From assembly GCF_040372805.1 (NCBI RefSeq), contig NZ_BAABWJ010000006.1:203224-267223 (forward strand): a stretch of 64,000 bases of DNA. The letters are read 5' to 3'. The position numbers were made by a program, and so were the translations under genes. This document shows, piece by piece, positions 43,690-52,803 of this stretch (its first letter is position 1; every line of letters begins with the position of its first letter). Source of the stretch: Pseudoteredinibacter isoporae_A (lineage in GTDB: Bacteria > Pseudomonadota > Gammaproteobacteria > Pseudomonadales > Cellvibrionaceae). A model generated the notes under the pieces. That model saw only the letters and a program-made list of their open reading frames with translations. It searched no databases and had not been told where the DNA came from.

Positions 43690-46143
43690 TTAACGCAGAT
43701 TAATAATGGTTTGAGTTACCTGATTGGCTGTCTCAATGGTTTTGGCATTCGCCTGGTAGTTTCGCTGAGCAATGATCAGGTCCACAAGTTCAGTCGATAA
43801 ATCCACATTGGAATCTTCCAAGGCCGACGCGGTTACGGAACCCAATCCGCCACTTTTCGGTGAAGAAATACTGGGCACTCCGGAATCAAAACTCTCCGCC
43901 CACATGGTATTACCCTGGGGTTGCAAGCCTTGATTGTTGGTGAAGTTGGCTAATGCAACTTGACCCAAGGCTTCGGATTCCTGGTTACTGAACCGGGCAA
44001 AGATGACACCCTCTTCGCTGATGGTCAGTCCGGTTAAGCGACCAGTAGCGAAACCATCCTGATCAACCGACTTCACCGTAAACTTATCGCCAAACTGACT
44101 GGATTTGCTCATGTCGATTGTGAAGTTCGACGTGGTCGATGGCTGTGGAACCGGTGCTACTCCCCCCTCTAAAACCGGCAGCGGCTTCAGAGTGCCTAAA
44201 GGCTGCCCCTGTGCATCCAGAGGCGTCCAGTTGGAAATCAGTACATCATCCGACAACGCGGTATTGAAGTCGCCATTTTCTTTAAAGTGCAAGTCAAATT
44301 CCGCGCGGGTCGGTTCTTTGTTTTGCGGAGATGGCAATGAGGTGTCCGGGTCACCCACTTCTTTGCCGTCAATGGTCACAACCATTTTCCAATGATTGGG
44401 CGAGCTACCCGCTACCTCAGGGTCATACTTCTGCTTAATGAAATACTGATTCATCGTATGCTCATTGCCCAGACTATCGAAAACCTTAACGGCGGTGGTG
44501 TGGTTGTAACTTTTAGGGTCATTCGGGTCGAATGGGTTAAGCACCACATCGGTAAAACTGTTGGCGTTAAAAGGCTGAAATAAGCCCAGAGCCGGTGGAT
44601 TCAGATTATTCACTTCATAACCATCTTCCAATTGAATGTCGATTTTACCACCGACGACAATCGCATTGCCGCCCGCATTGGTCGCGGTGGCAATCGCCAA
44701 ACCACCCGCCGTATCAATTTCTAATATCTGTTCCGGCGCATCTTCGTTACCAATAATCTGAACCGAAGTTTCATCGTCTCCGCCCGTCAGAGCGAACTTT
44801 AGATCGTGTCCGATACTGGAGGTAACCACCAGATCGCCGTTGACAATCTCCGCAGTGATGCCGGACAGGCTGGTATCACTCAGGTTATTGATCTGAGTCG
44901 CCAGACCCGCCAGATCATCCGCATCAAGGGCCACATCATTCAACTCCAGCACCATGTTATTGCCGGGGTTGTTAAAGTTAGTCGCGGTAATCTTGGCTTC
45001 TGTTGACGCCTTGGCAGTGACACCTGCCAGAGCGTTTAATTCAGATGACGTCGCCGCAGCGGTCGCCCACTTGGTGCTGTTATAGGTGATTGTGCTGCCA
45101 TCGGGACCCACCACATCAATGGACTGTGCCGGATAACCATTGTTCACCGCAGGCGCACCGGAATTATCCGTTGCCGGTAAAGCGGCAAAGCCGATTTCAG
45201 ATTCATTGCCGTTACCATTGTCGATGGTAATTTGAGATGGCTCACCATCACGCAGCGCTCGAAATTCAACATGGAAGTCACCACCACCATCATTCACCGC
45301 AACAGCTTGCACATCAATGGCCGTCTGCGGGAGCGTGGGTGATGAAATTTGCGCGTTAATCACGTTGACCAAGGTACGAACATCGTTGTAGTTGTTCACA
45401 TTCGCCGGCAAACCCTGGGCGGTACTCAGATTAATGCTTACCGTACCGTTATTGCCGGATTCCGCATTGGCCAGAGTGATATCAAACGTAATACTGTCGG
45501 TAGAAAAATCGAAAGTTGCCGCCGGGAATGCGGTTGAAGCGCCATCCACCTGGGTTCGGGTTGGATCGGCGATGCCTACCTGCGTCACGGCAACTGAGTT
45601 CCCGTCGGTTGAGAACTTCTTACCGATGCGCTCCAAAACTTCTTCATTGGCATCCAGATTGACGCCGGACTCTACTGAGCTGGTTTGCTGGGGCTGCTGT
45701 AAGCTCGCATCGATTTTCAAATCATTCAAAATGCCATTGGGCTTACCGCTTTCATCCACGCCAAAGCCTTGCAGTCGTGCCCCGGAATTGGTGATCACAT
45801 TACCTTCATTGTCCAAACCAAAGGTACCGGCACGGGTGTAAAGCTGCTCACCCCCCTGATTAACCACAAAGAAACCGTCGCCACTGATGGCCATATCCAG
45901 AACGTTCGATGTGCTGTTAATGCTGCCCTGATTAAATTGTTGAGCGGCAGATTGCAAACTCACACCCGAGCCCGGACGGTTTAAAGCCGAACCGAAGAGT
46001 TGGTTGGAATAGACATCACCAAACTCCGCCCGTGAGTTTTTAAAACCCACCGTACTGGCATTAGCAATATTATTACCGGTAATCGACAAGTCTGAGTTCG
46101 CTGCGCGAATACCACTGAGACCAATATTGAATGACGATGACAT
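43690..46143 (-). CDS. flgE: FlgE, hook protein, enlarged
   Basis: 817 aa, against about 400 in enterobacteria and 460 in P. aeruginosa. FlgE polymerises into the universal-joint hook. N-terminal FNIGLSGIRAANSDLSITGNNIANASTVGFKNSRAEF and C-terminal LEDSNVDLSTELVDLIIAQRNYQANAKTIETANQ are conserved core helices. The surface domain is expanded between about residues 150 and 520 and carries repeated FxxxLxN...LVNVIN / LATQIN-type modules (DFSTDSITFDITLANAES, NNMVLELNDVALDADDLAG). It ends the flgBCDE unit and is followed by a strong terminator. Confidence 0.96.
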   Translation of the reverse strand: MSSSFNIGLSGIRAANSDLSITGNNIANASTVGFKNSRAEFGDVYSNQLFGSALNRPGSGVSLQSAAQQFNQGSINSTSNVLDMAISGDGFFVVNQGGEQLYTRAGTFGLDNEGNVITNSGARLQGFGVDESGKPNGILNDLKIDASLQQPQQTSSVESGVNLDANEEVLERIGKKFSTDGNSVAVTQVGIADPTRTQVDGASTAFPAATFDFSTDSITFDITLANAESGNNGTVSINLSTAQGLPANVNNYNDVRTLVNVINAQISSPTLPQTAIDVQAVAVNDGGGDFHVEFRALRDGEPSQITIDNGNGNESEIGFAALPATDNSGAPAVNNGYPAQSIDVVGPDGSTITYNSTKWATAAATSSELNALAGVTAKASTEAKITATNFNNPGNNMVLELNDVALDADDLAGLATQINNLSDTSLSGITAEIVNGDLVVTSSIGHDLKFALTGGDDETSVQIIGNEDAPEQILEIDTAGGLAIATATNAGGNAIVVGGKIDIQLEDGYEVNNLNPPALGLFQPFNANSFTDVVLNPFDPNDPKSYNHTTAVKVFDSLGNEHTMNQYFIKQKYDPEVAGSSPNHWKMVVTIDGKEVGDPDTSLPSPQNKEPTRAEFDLHFKENGDFNTALSDDVLISNWTPLDAQGQPLGTLKPLPVLEGGVAPVPQPSTTSNFTIDMSKSSQFGDKFTVKSVDQDGFATGRLTGLTISEEGVIFARFSNQESEALGQVALANFTNNQGLQPQGNTMWAESFDSGVPSISSPKSGGLGSVTASALEDSNVDLSTELVDLIIAQRNYQANAKTIETANQVTQTIINLR

Positions 46144-46274
46144 AATACACTCCTGAAAGTTAGCAAAGCGGCCGCCTTAGCCGCTTCGCCCTGACAGAGG
46201 ACAAACATTGCCGCTCTGACCCAAATTTTTATCGATGCGTTACTGCGTGATGAGGCTTCAAGAACCAAGCCTGA

Positions 46275-47012
46275 TTACTGGTTAATTTGTTCAATCTGAT
46301 CGAAATCGACCGCGCCCATACCCTTCAAATTCAAGGTAAGTTTATTGTCAGCCCCCATGGTGACACTGCTCACCTGGGCGCTGAGAGAGGTATCAAACTG
46401 CTCACTGTTATCACCACTGGTGCCGTTGACGCGGAAGGTGTATTCACCGGGCGCTACCGAGTCATTGCTGGACTGCCAATCAAGCAGATCTCCGTTCAGC
46501 TCCAACTGTTTTCCATCCCAGCGGAAATTGTGATTACCGGACGGCAAGCTACCCAATGGAACTTGATCCACCACCGCGCCAGCAGAATCTGAAATCGTGA
46601 GAAACACATCACTGGCAGCGGTTTGCAACTTCGCCACTCCCGATACCACACCGTTTGCGGGCAACTGGGTTTGTGTCGCAGGCACCGTGACCGAGCGCCC
46701 CACCAGGGAAGAAGCCTGTAATGCCTGATTGGACTGAAAGCTGGTCGCGAAAGTGTCAAAACGATTGTTCAGATTATCCAGAGACTCCACACTGCTGAAC
46801 TGGGCCAACTGGGCCACAAACTCACCGTTTTCTGTGGGGTTCAACGGGCTCTGATTTTTCAGTTGAGCCACCATTAATTCCAAAAAGGCGTCCTTTCCCA
46901 ACTCATTGTTAGGCGTTGCCGCACCGGTACTCTGGGTCGTTTGCGAGGTGTTCCCTATCACCAGGTTTTTCAGGTAGGGATTGTCCTGAATGCTATTGTT
47001 TACCGTGCTCAT
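46275..47012 (-). CDS. flgD: FlgD, hook capping protein
   Basis: 245 aa. FlgD forms the scaffold at the tip of the growing hook. The conserved N-terminal part (LGKDAFLELMVAQLKNQSPLNPTENGEFVAQLAQFSSVESL) is diagnostic. The C-terminal FlgD Ig/tudor-like half has GNHNFRWDGKQ and GEYTFRV. Length is normal, unlike FlgE next to it. Confidence 0.96.
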   Translation of the reverse strand: MSTVNNSIQDNPYLKNLVIGNTSQTTQSTGAATPNNELGKDAFLELMVAQLKNQSPLNPTENGEFVAQLAQFSSVESLDNLNNRFDTFATSFQSNQALQASSLVGRSVTVPATQTQLPANGVVSGVAKLQTAASDVFLTISDSAGAVVDQVPLGSLPSGNHNFRWDGKQLELNGDLLDWQSSNDSVAPGEYTFRVNGTSGDNSEQFDTSLSAQVSSVTMGADNKLTLNLKGMGAVDFDQIEQINQ

Positions 47013-47048
47013 GGTGTTTTCCTGTGTCCGAATACTTTACGAAGCCGC

Positions 47049-47489
47049 TTACTGACCCAGCGTCAGAACCCGTTGCACCATTTGCTTGGCGGAGTTCATT
47101 ACTTCAACATTGACCTGGAAAGAACGTGAAGCGGAAATCATATTGCTCATTTCTTCCACCACATTGACGTTGGGGTAGTACACATAACCCTCGTCATCGG
47201 ATTCGGGATGATGAGGCTCGTAACGACGCTGTAACGGCGCATCACTTTCGACCACCCCCATCACCTGCACACCCGATGCAGCCGGCAAACCATCATCCAA
47301 GGTATCGAAATCGATGTTCATCGCATCACGTTGTGCGGCGGCAAAAACCGGATGACGACCACGATATACCTGATCGATACTGGAGCTTGCCGACTGTGCA
47401 TTAGCCAGGTTACTGGCCGTAGTGTTCAAACGAACACTTTGCGCATTCATGCCAGAACCGGAGATATTAAAAACGTTATTCAGAGACAT
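47049..47489 (-). CDS. flgC: FlgC, proximal rod protein
   Basis: 146 aa. The N-terminal rod signature (MSLNNVFNISGSGMNAQSVRLNTTASNLANAQS) and C-terminal NVVEEMSNMISASRSFQVNVEVMNSAKQM are both clear, and the YYPNVNVVEEM motif is typical. Length is normal. It lies between flgB and flgD. Confidence 0.97.
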   Translation of the reverse strand: MSLNNVFNISGSGMNAQSVRLNTTASNLANAQSASSSIDQVYRGRHPVFAAAQRDAMNIDFDTLDDGLPAASGVQVMGVVESDAPLQRRYEPHHPESDDEGYVYYPNVNVVEEMSNMISASRSFQVNVEVMNSAKQMVQRVLTLGQ

Positions 47490-47500
47490 GATGACTTATC

Positions 47501-47905
47501 CTATTCGCCGCGAATGGCCGACATAAGGCCTTTAAATTTGCCATTGAGAAAAGTGAAGCTGCTTTGAAACGCCAGAGAATTTTCCATGTATTTGGCGTGC
47601 TCTACGTGCGCTTCCACTGTGTTGCCATCAACTGATGGGGCCAGCGGATTGCGGTAAAGAAGCTCATCGTCGGAGAACAGGGTTGCGCCACCGGATACGT
47701 GCTTGCTGTCACTGACATTCATGTCCAGACCACGATTCTGGTGCTGATGGGCGGTCTGCAACATGGCTTGAAAATCCAGATCACGCGCTTTGTAGTTCGG
47801 CGTATCGGCATTTGCCAGATTCTCCGCGATCACCTCGGCACGTTGCGCGCGAATGCGCAACGCTGAATCATGAATGCCTAGTGCGTTTTGAAAGCTGATG
47901 GCCAC
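47501..47905 (-). CDS. flgB: FlgB, proximal rod protein
   Basis: 134 aa. Conserved N-terminal AISFQNALGIHDSALRIRAQRAEVIAENLANADTPNYKARDLDF, and C-terminal VEAHVEHAKYMENSLAFQSSFTFLNGKFKGLMSAIRGE. First gene of the flgBCDE unit with a strong upstream sigma54 promoter. Confidence 0.97.
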   Translation of the reverse strand: MAISFQNALGIHDSALRIRAQRAEVIAENLANADTPNYKARDLDFQAMLQTAHQHQNRGLDMNVSDSKHVSGGATLFSDDELLYRNPLAPSVDGNTVEAHVEHAKYMENSLAFQSSFTFLNGKFKGLMSAIRGE

Positions 47906-47967
47906 CTGGGTCTCTCCTGCTTAGCGTTTTGCCCATATTGGGCGTTGCTGTTCATTTGCCAGAAGAT

Positions 47968-47984
47968 TTGCAAGAGCTGGGCCA
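47968..47984 (-). promoter_or_regulatory. sigma54 (-24/-12) promoter of flgBCDE
   Basis: On the minus strand TGGCCCAGCTCTTGCAA, with GG (plus-strand cc 47982-47983) and GC (47970-47971) 10 bases apart. Expected start near 47958, about 53 bases before flgB. Confidence 0.85.
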
Positions 47985-48169
47985 ACTGCAGAAAATTTTT
48001 CTAACTTATTGTTTTTTATGCGGTTTTAAAGATTTTTTGATTCGAGAAAAAAGACAGAAAATCACGCTTCGAGAGGAAAGCGGCAAGACGTTTCCCCCGA
48101 CGATCGATCCGATTGGAGAGATTGCCGCTGCCAGATCAATCACGCAACGGCCTATTGAGGGCCTGAAGC

Positions 48170-49021
48170 TCAGGCGTTCAAGTCTTTCGCGATATAGCAA
48201 ATGCCCGGGCGGCAGTTAACCATTTCATAATAATCTTCGACACCGGTAATGCCTTCGGAAGCGCCGAGGAATAGCGTACCACCGGGATTCAGGCAGCTGT
48301 GGAATCGGCGCAGGATATCCTGCTTCAGGGCCTGATCAAAATAGATCAACACATTACGACAAAAGATGATGTCGAATTTACCCAATGCGCCGTAACCGCT
48401 CATTAAATTCAGTGTCTGAAAACTCACCCGTCGGCTAATCTCAGGAATGACCTGCCAAGTATCTTCACCGGTCTGGCGAAAATAACGCTCTTTGTATTCA
48501 AGATTTAAGCCCCGAGACATCGCTAAACTGTCGTATTCTCCTCGTTGAGCAGCTTTCAACATGGTTGGGGATATGTCCCCAGCAACGATATCAACCGGCA
48601 TGTGGATACCCGGAGTGTCCTGAACCACCATGCTGATTGAATAGGGTTCCTGCCCGGACGAGCAGGCCGCTGACCAAATCCGAATACGTCCCTGTGCGCC
48701 ACCTTTATTCGCCTGGATTTCTCCCAGCAATTTATGTTGCAGCAGATCAAAAGGGTAGCTGTCTCGCAACCAATAGGTTTCATTGGTCGTCATGGCATCC
48801 ACGACTTCCAAACGCAATTGAGGCGATAAGCTTGCTCGACTGATCAAATCAGACAGGCTGGCCAGCTTATTGTGCTCAAGAATTTGTTTCACCCGCGTTT
48901 GCACCAGATACTGCTTATTCTCAGCCAGATGAATTCCGCACTCTGTTTTCAAAAACTGACGAAACCGCTCGAATACGAGCGCGTCTCCCGGTGCTATCGC
49001 CAATGCTTCCTCCATCCCCAT
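48170..49021 (-). CDS. cheR: CheR, chemoreceptor methyltransferase
   Basis: 283 aa. CheR methylates glutamates of chemoreceptors using SAM, setting adaptation. Helical N-terminal domain (FRQFLKTECGIHLAENKQYLVQTRVKQIL), then the Rossmann-like domain with SAM motif IWSAACSSGQEPYSI and the IIFCRNVLIYFD motif. It follows cheV on the same strand by 78 bases and precedes flgB, as in Pseudomonas. Confidence 0.95.
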   Translation of the reverse strand: MGMEEALAIAPGDALVFERFRQFLKTECGIHLAENKQYLVQTRVKQILEHNKLASLSDLISRASLSPQLRLEVVDAMTTNETYWLRDSYPFDLLQHKLLGEIQANKGGAQGRIRIWSAACSSGQEPYSISMVVQDTPGIHMPVDIVAGDISPTMLKAAQRGEYDSLAMSRGLNLEYKERYFRQTGEDTWQVIPEISRRVSFQTLNLMSGYGALGKFDIIFCRNVLIYFDQALKQDILRRFHSCLNPGGTLFLGASEGITGVEDYYEMVNCRPGICYIAKDLNA

Positions 49022-49099
49022 ATACCCTATCAGTACTGGCTACTACAGCCGTGTATAGAGCACCGCACTTGCAATGCTCATTTTGGATGTCATCCGTGA

Positions 49100-50041
49100 T
49101 TAAGCGTCTTCTACATTACCTCCACGAGCGATCACTTGCGTACTGATCCATTTCGCAAGTTCATTCGGCTCGAATTTCGCCAAAAACTGATTCGCCCCGG
49201 ATTTTTTCACCAACTCTTCATTCAACACCCCCCCGAGAGAGCTGTGTAATAGAATGGGAATCTGGCTGTAACGCTCATCAGCCTTTGCTTTGGTCGCAAA
49301 GGTGTACCCGTCCATGCCCGGCATTTCAATATCACAGACCACCGCATAGATTTCCTGATTCAAATTATGGCCATCGGCTGCCTGCTTATTGAGGTAGTCC
49401 AAGGCATCCTGGCCATTAATTGCTTGCACCGAGTCGATGTTCATCTTGTCGGCTACCCGCTTGATTTGCTTACGCGCCACGGCCGAGTCATCAATGATCA
49501 TCAACTTGCGATCGTGTTCTTCCTGCATGACTTCATCGGGAACCACATCATCCTGAATTTCTTCGTCAACGGGATTCACTTCATCCAGGACTTTTTCAAC
49601 ATCCATAATCTCTACGAGTTTCTCATCTATCTTCGCAACCGCAGTCAAATAATTGTCTTCGCCGACACCCGCCGGCGCCTTAGAGAGATCACTCCACTGC
49701 AGAGTCACAATACGATCCACAGAGTAAACCAGAAAGCCCTGAATCGATCGGCTGTACTCAGTGACAATCAAAAACCGATCCTGTAGATCGGTCAGCTCGC
49801 CCATGCCCGCCGCCTGGGCCAAATCGATAACCGGAATGGTCTGACCTCGAATATGCGCGCAACCGGGCACACTCTCGTCACTGTTGGGAATACTGTTCAA
49901 TGGCGGACAAGGTAGAACCTCTTTCACTTTGAACACATTAATCCCGTACAGCTGATCGCCGGTAAGCTTAAACAGCAGAACCTCGATAGTGTTGCCAACT
50001 GCACTGATTGCTTCTTTATAAGCTGCTGTAGATCTCGTCAT
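49100..50041 (-). CDS. cheV: CheV, CheW-receiver chemotaxis coupling protein
   Basis: 313 aa. CheW domain (about 15-165, with YGINVFKVKEVL, GCAHIRGQTIPVIDLAQAAG) couples chemoreceptors to CheA. An acidic linker follows, then a receiver domain (about 180-305) with IIDDSA, the phosphoacceptor Asp in VVCDIEMPGMDG and the Lys in FLAKFE. CheV tunes signalling and adaptation. It is divergent from flgA, so both promoters lie in 50042-50258; none could be read with confidence. Confidence 0.95.
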   Translation of the reverse strand: MTRSTAAYKEAISAVGNTIEVLLFKLTGDQLYGINVFKVKEVLPCPPLNSIPNSDESVPGCAHIRGQTIPVIDLAQAAGMGELTDLQDRFLIVTEYSRSIQGFLVYSVDRIVTLQWSDLSKAPAGVGEDNYLTAVAKIDEKLVEIMDVEKVLDEVNPVDEEIQDDVVPDEVMQEEHDRKLMIIDDSAVARKQIKRVADKMNIDSVQAINGQDALDYLNKQAADGHNLNQEIYAVVCDIEMPGMDGYTFATKAKADERYSQIPILLHSSLGGVLNEELVKKSGANQFLAKFEPNELAKWISTQVIARGGNVEDA

Positions 50042-50258
50042 TTTGTATTCCTTCGGAAACTCTAGATTCAGGTTGTCGGTTCAATCTTTAGCGCCATATG
50101 GGCACGCTTATTGCTTTTACTATGGCAAATCGCTCTCGAAAGCCGAAAGTGTCAAATTCCCAGCGCAGTTCGTCCGCGCTGGAGTGGTACAGCAATTAGC
50201 AAAGATAACGGCGGGCCGGAGCAACTCTTTAACGTAAAAATCGATTCGGATTAATGCC

Positions 50259-50969
50259 ATGACACTCAGTCAGCTTCTATATCCCCTCGCGCTTGGCAGC
50301 ACACTCCTGTTCAGCGGCTTGGCTGTGGCACAAACGGATTACAACTCGGTGCTTAGACAAGAAACCGAGCATTACTTGAAGAAACAATACGCCGACCTCA
50401 CACAGCGCGGCTACGAACGTATTGATGTGCGTGTAAACGCCGTTGATCGTCGTTTACGGCTCACCCCTTGTTCTGCACCACTTAATTTTGAGCAAAGTAA
50501 CCCAAGCACCTTGCGCAACCAGGCCAGCGTGCGGGTCAGTTGCTCGGCCCCCAAACCCTGGGCGATTTTCATAAGCGCCCGTATTTCAGCTTATGCCAAA
50601 ATTCTGGTCGCTGCGCAGCCATTGGTCAGGGGCCAAATCCTGGAAAAAGGCGACTTGATTCGCCAGAGCAAGGTTGTCAGCCCCAATCAGACTCTGCTGC
50701 AGGAGCATCAGTTGATTGGACAGCAACTAAAACGCGCCCTTCCCCAAGGGGAAGCCATCAAAGCTAATTTCCTGACACCACCCAGAGTTATCCGTCGAGG
50801 CGATAATTTGATACTGGCGGCCCGTTTTGGCAACGCCAGCGTCAGCACTTCAGCGACAGCCTTGGCCGATGGCAAAGTAGGCGAACAAATTCGAGTAAAA
50901 AACAACCGATCTGAGCAAATCGTGAAGGCACGCGTCGTGGCACCGGGTCGGGTGGAGGTAGTACTATAA
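50259..50969 (+). CDS. flgA: FlgA, P-ring assembly chaperone
   Basis: 236 aa. Signal peptide (TLSQLLYPLALGSTLLFSGLAVAQ) exports it to the periplasm, where FlgA aids FlgI polymerisation. The central and C-terminal SAF-type domain contains AAQPLVRGQILEKGDL and IRRGDNLILAARFGNASVSTSATALADGKVGEQIRVKNNRS, the family signature. It faces away from cheV; flgM and flgN follow on the same strand. Confidence 0.95.
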   Translation: MTLSQLLYPLALGSTLLFSGLAVAQTDYNSVLRQETEHYLKKQYADLTQRGYERIDVRVNAVDRRLRLTPCSAPLNFEQSNPSTLRNQASVRVSCSAPKPWAIFISARISAYAKILVAAQPLVRGQILEKGDLIRQSKVVSPNQTLLQEHQLIGQQLKRALPQGEAIKANFLTPPRVIRRGDNLILAARFGNASVSTSATALADGKVGEQIRVKNNRSEQIVKARVVAPGRVEVVL

Positions 50970-51020
50970 GGGCGGTTTTAATGCCTGTTGCCTGCCAGGA
51001 AATTAATTGCAAAAAAAAGC

Positions 51021-51047
51021 TAAAGATTGCTGTTGAGCGGCCGACAA
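51021..51047 (+). promoter_or_regulatory. sigma28 (FliA) promoter of flgM
   Basis: TAAA at 51021-51024, 15 bases, then GCCGACAA at 51040-51047; only one mismatch to the TAAA-N15-GCCGATAA consensus. The start would be near 51054, about 87 bases before the flgM ATG. This gives the usual feedback in which sigma28 makes its own inhibitor. Confidence 0.85.
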
Positions 51048-51140
51048 CACAGGTAAGGAAAACTCTCAGTAGAGCAACTGAGCCCTTTATGTAACACCTT
51101 AACGAGCGAAAAACACGATATTTATCAGAGGCTTACTATT

Positions 51141-51467
51141 ATGGTCATTAATTCAAACAACGGCGTTAACAATGCCAATCAGACCAATACCACACGAGAA
51201 CGTAATGGCGTAGAACGAAATACTGAAAGTAACGCCAAAGCCCCCGCTCCGGCTCCGGAGAGCAAACTGGGCAACGTAGGAGATAAGGTCATGCTGAGTC
51301 CAGAGGCAAAATCCTTTGGCAAGCTGTCAGCAGCCGTTGCAAAGGCCCCTGAAGTGGACAGTGAAAAGGTGGCGAATATTAAGAAAGCCATCGCTGAAGG
51401 TAAATTTGAGGTTAACCCTGAACGTATTGCCGCCAAGATGCTGCAACAGGAAGACTTGTTCGCCTAA
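51141..51467 (+). CDS. flgM: FlgM, anti-sigma28 factor
   Basis: 108 aa. FlgM binds and inhibits FliA until the hook is complete, then is exported. Unstructured polar N-terminus, followed by the conserved helical C-terminus (DKVMLSPEAKSF, EKVANIKKAIAEGKFEVNPERIAAKMLQQEDLF) that contacts sigma28. A sigma28 promoter lies upstream. Followed by flgN. Confidence 0.95.
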   Translation: MVINSNNGVNNANQTNTTRERNGVERNTESNAKAPAPAPESKLGNVGDKVMLSPEAKSFGKLSAAVAKAPEVDSEKVANIKKAIAEGKFEVNPERIAAKMLQQEDLFA

Positions 51468-51585
51468 GACTCCGGCAGCATGTCGTGTTACCTCGTTCAA
51501 ACTGGTCCGGCTCCGCTCGGCCGGCCAGACATAAAGGATAGGATTGCGCCCAGCGCATAAGAATTTGCTCTATAGGAGACTTACC

Positions 51586-52104
51586 ATGTCAAACCCGCTC
51601 GCCAGAGAGAATCAAAACGAACGCGCTGCGAGCGCATCTACCCTCGCCATCTCTGATCTGGTTGATCAGGATCTGACCAGCAGCCTCGCCCTTCTCCATT
51701 TATTGGAAAAAGAACAGGAAGCCCTGCAGGAGCGAGATCACGAACACCTGCGTGAACTTCTGGAAGAAAAAACATCTCTGTTGAACACCCTGGACGCTGG
51801 CTCTGTACAAAGGGCCGAGATTCTGCGGGAACTGCAACAACCGAATGATCAATACGCCTGGGAAAGTTTAATTGACGCTATGGGTGATGCTGATTTGAAA
51901 GATCACTGGCAATCCCTGAAAGACACCATTGCCCAGTGCCAGCAACTCAATGAAATCAATGGCAAAATTATTGCGCGCAGCCAGCAAACGGTACAGAGTT
52001 TAATGCAACTGTTACGCGGCCAAGATGCCCAGCAGAATCTCTACACCGCCAGTGGTCGCACCAATCACACCGGCAACCGCAACAGTTCAGCAATTCAGGC
52101 GTAG
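51586..52104 (+). CDS. flgN: FlgN, FlgK/FlgL export chaperone
   Basis: 172 aa from the ATG at 51586, which has an AGGAG ribosome binding site; the longer frame from 51544 has none. Long helical hairpin (SSLALLHLLEKEQEALQERDHEHLRELLEEKTSLLNTL) and the LNEINGKIIARSQQTVQSLMQLLRGQ motif are typical of FlgN. The stop codon directly abuts that of the convergent gene at 52105. Confidence 0.92.
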   Translation: MSNPLARENQNERAASASTLAISDLVDQDLTSSLALLHLLEKEQEALQERDHEHLRELLEEKTSLLNTLDAGSVQRAEILRELQQPNDQYAWESLIDAMGDADLKDHWQSLKDTIAQCQQLNEINGKIIARSQQTVQSLMQLLRGQDAQQNLYTASGRTNHTGNRNSSAIQA

Positions 52105-52803
52105 TTACACTGACGGAAACCAGGCCTGTTCGCCGGGAAGTTCTGCGAGCAGGTCGAGATCTTCCGGTCGATCGATATCGCTCAAGGTATCCAAAAGTTG
52201 AACCGACAATCCCGCCTTGCGAATCTTCTCCAGGGTTACACCCAATAGCTGCGCTTGGCTCCAAGGCATATTCTCAAACAGTGCTCGAAAACCATCTTCA
52301 TTCACTTCTGCGCGCAAGGCCAACAGAACGTAACCACCATCATTCGCTGGGCCAATAACAATGTCGCTCCCTTCTTCCAGACGGGTAAACGCCTGATTGA
52401 TATAGGACTCGGAAATAAACGGGCAGTCACTGCCAATGATTACCACGTTTTGATAACGCATCAGGGACTGCCGAGCGGCATAAGACATTTTATCGCCCAA
52501 ATCACCCGCACATTGGCTGCGAATCTCAGGGCTTGTTTCAATATCCAATGAAGACAGAACCGTTTGAGGATCGGATTTACTCCAATACGCTTCACTGCCC
52601 GCCAGCCACAATTGATGGTCCCATCGAGTAGGATCAAACAAAGTATTACAACAATGGCTAAGGAGTCGTTTGTGTAGGGCGAGGCTTTGTCCCGTACTCA
52701 AATGCGGTTGCATACGGGTTTTCACTTTGCCCAGCTCGGGCCATTTGGCAAACTGAACAATGACGTTCTTCGATGAAGATGTTGAGCCGTGTCGGGCAAT
52801 CAT
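52105..52803 (-). CDS. DUF2064/TIGR04282-type glycosyltransferase, arsenosugar-cluster
   Basis: 232 aa. Nucleotide-sugar transferase-like fold: N-terminal VQFAKWPELGKVKTRM (the KxPxxGxVKTR signature), VVIIGSDCPFISESYI and the metal-site-like DIVIGPANDGGYVLLAL. Families of this type sit beside ArsS radical SAM genes. The start overlaps the stop of the upstream glycosyltransferase by four bases (ATGA), so the two are cotranslated. Donor and acceptor sugars are unknown. Confidence 0.85.
   Translation of the reverse strand: MIARHGSTSSSKNVIVQFAKWPELGKVKTRMQPHLSTGQSLALHKRLLSHCCNTLFDPTRWDHQLWLAGSEAYWSKSDPQTVLSSLDIETSPEIRSQCAGDLGDKMSYAARQSLMRYQNVVIIGSDCPFISESYINQAFTRLEEGSDIVIGPANDGGYVLLALRAEVNEDGFRALFENMPWSQAQLLGVTLEKIRKAGLSVQLLDTLSDIDRPEDLDLLAELPGEQAWFPSV

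Noticed and set aside
50185..50200. TGGTACAGCAATTAGC, a -24/-12-like element upstream of flgA
   Set aside because: GG and GC are 11 bases apart rather than 10, which is normally inactive for sigma54.
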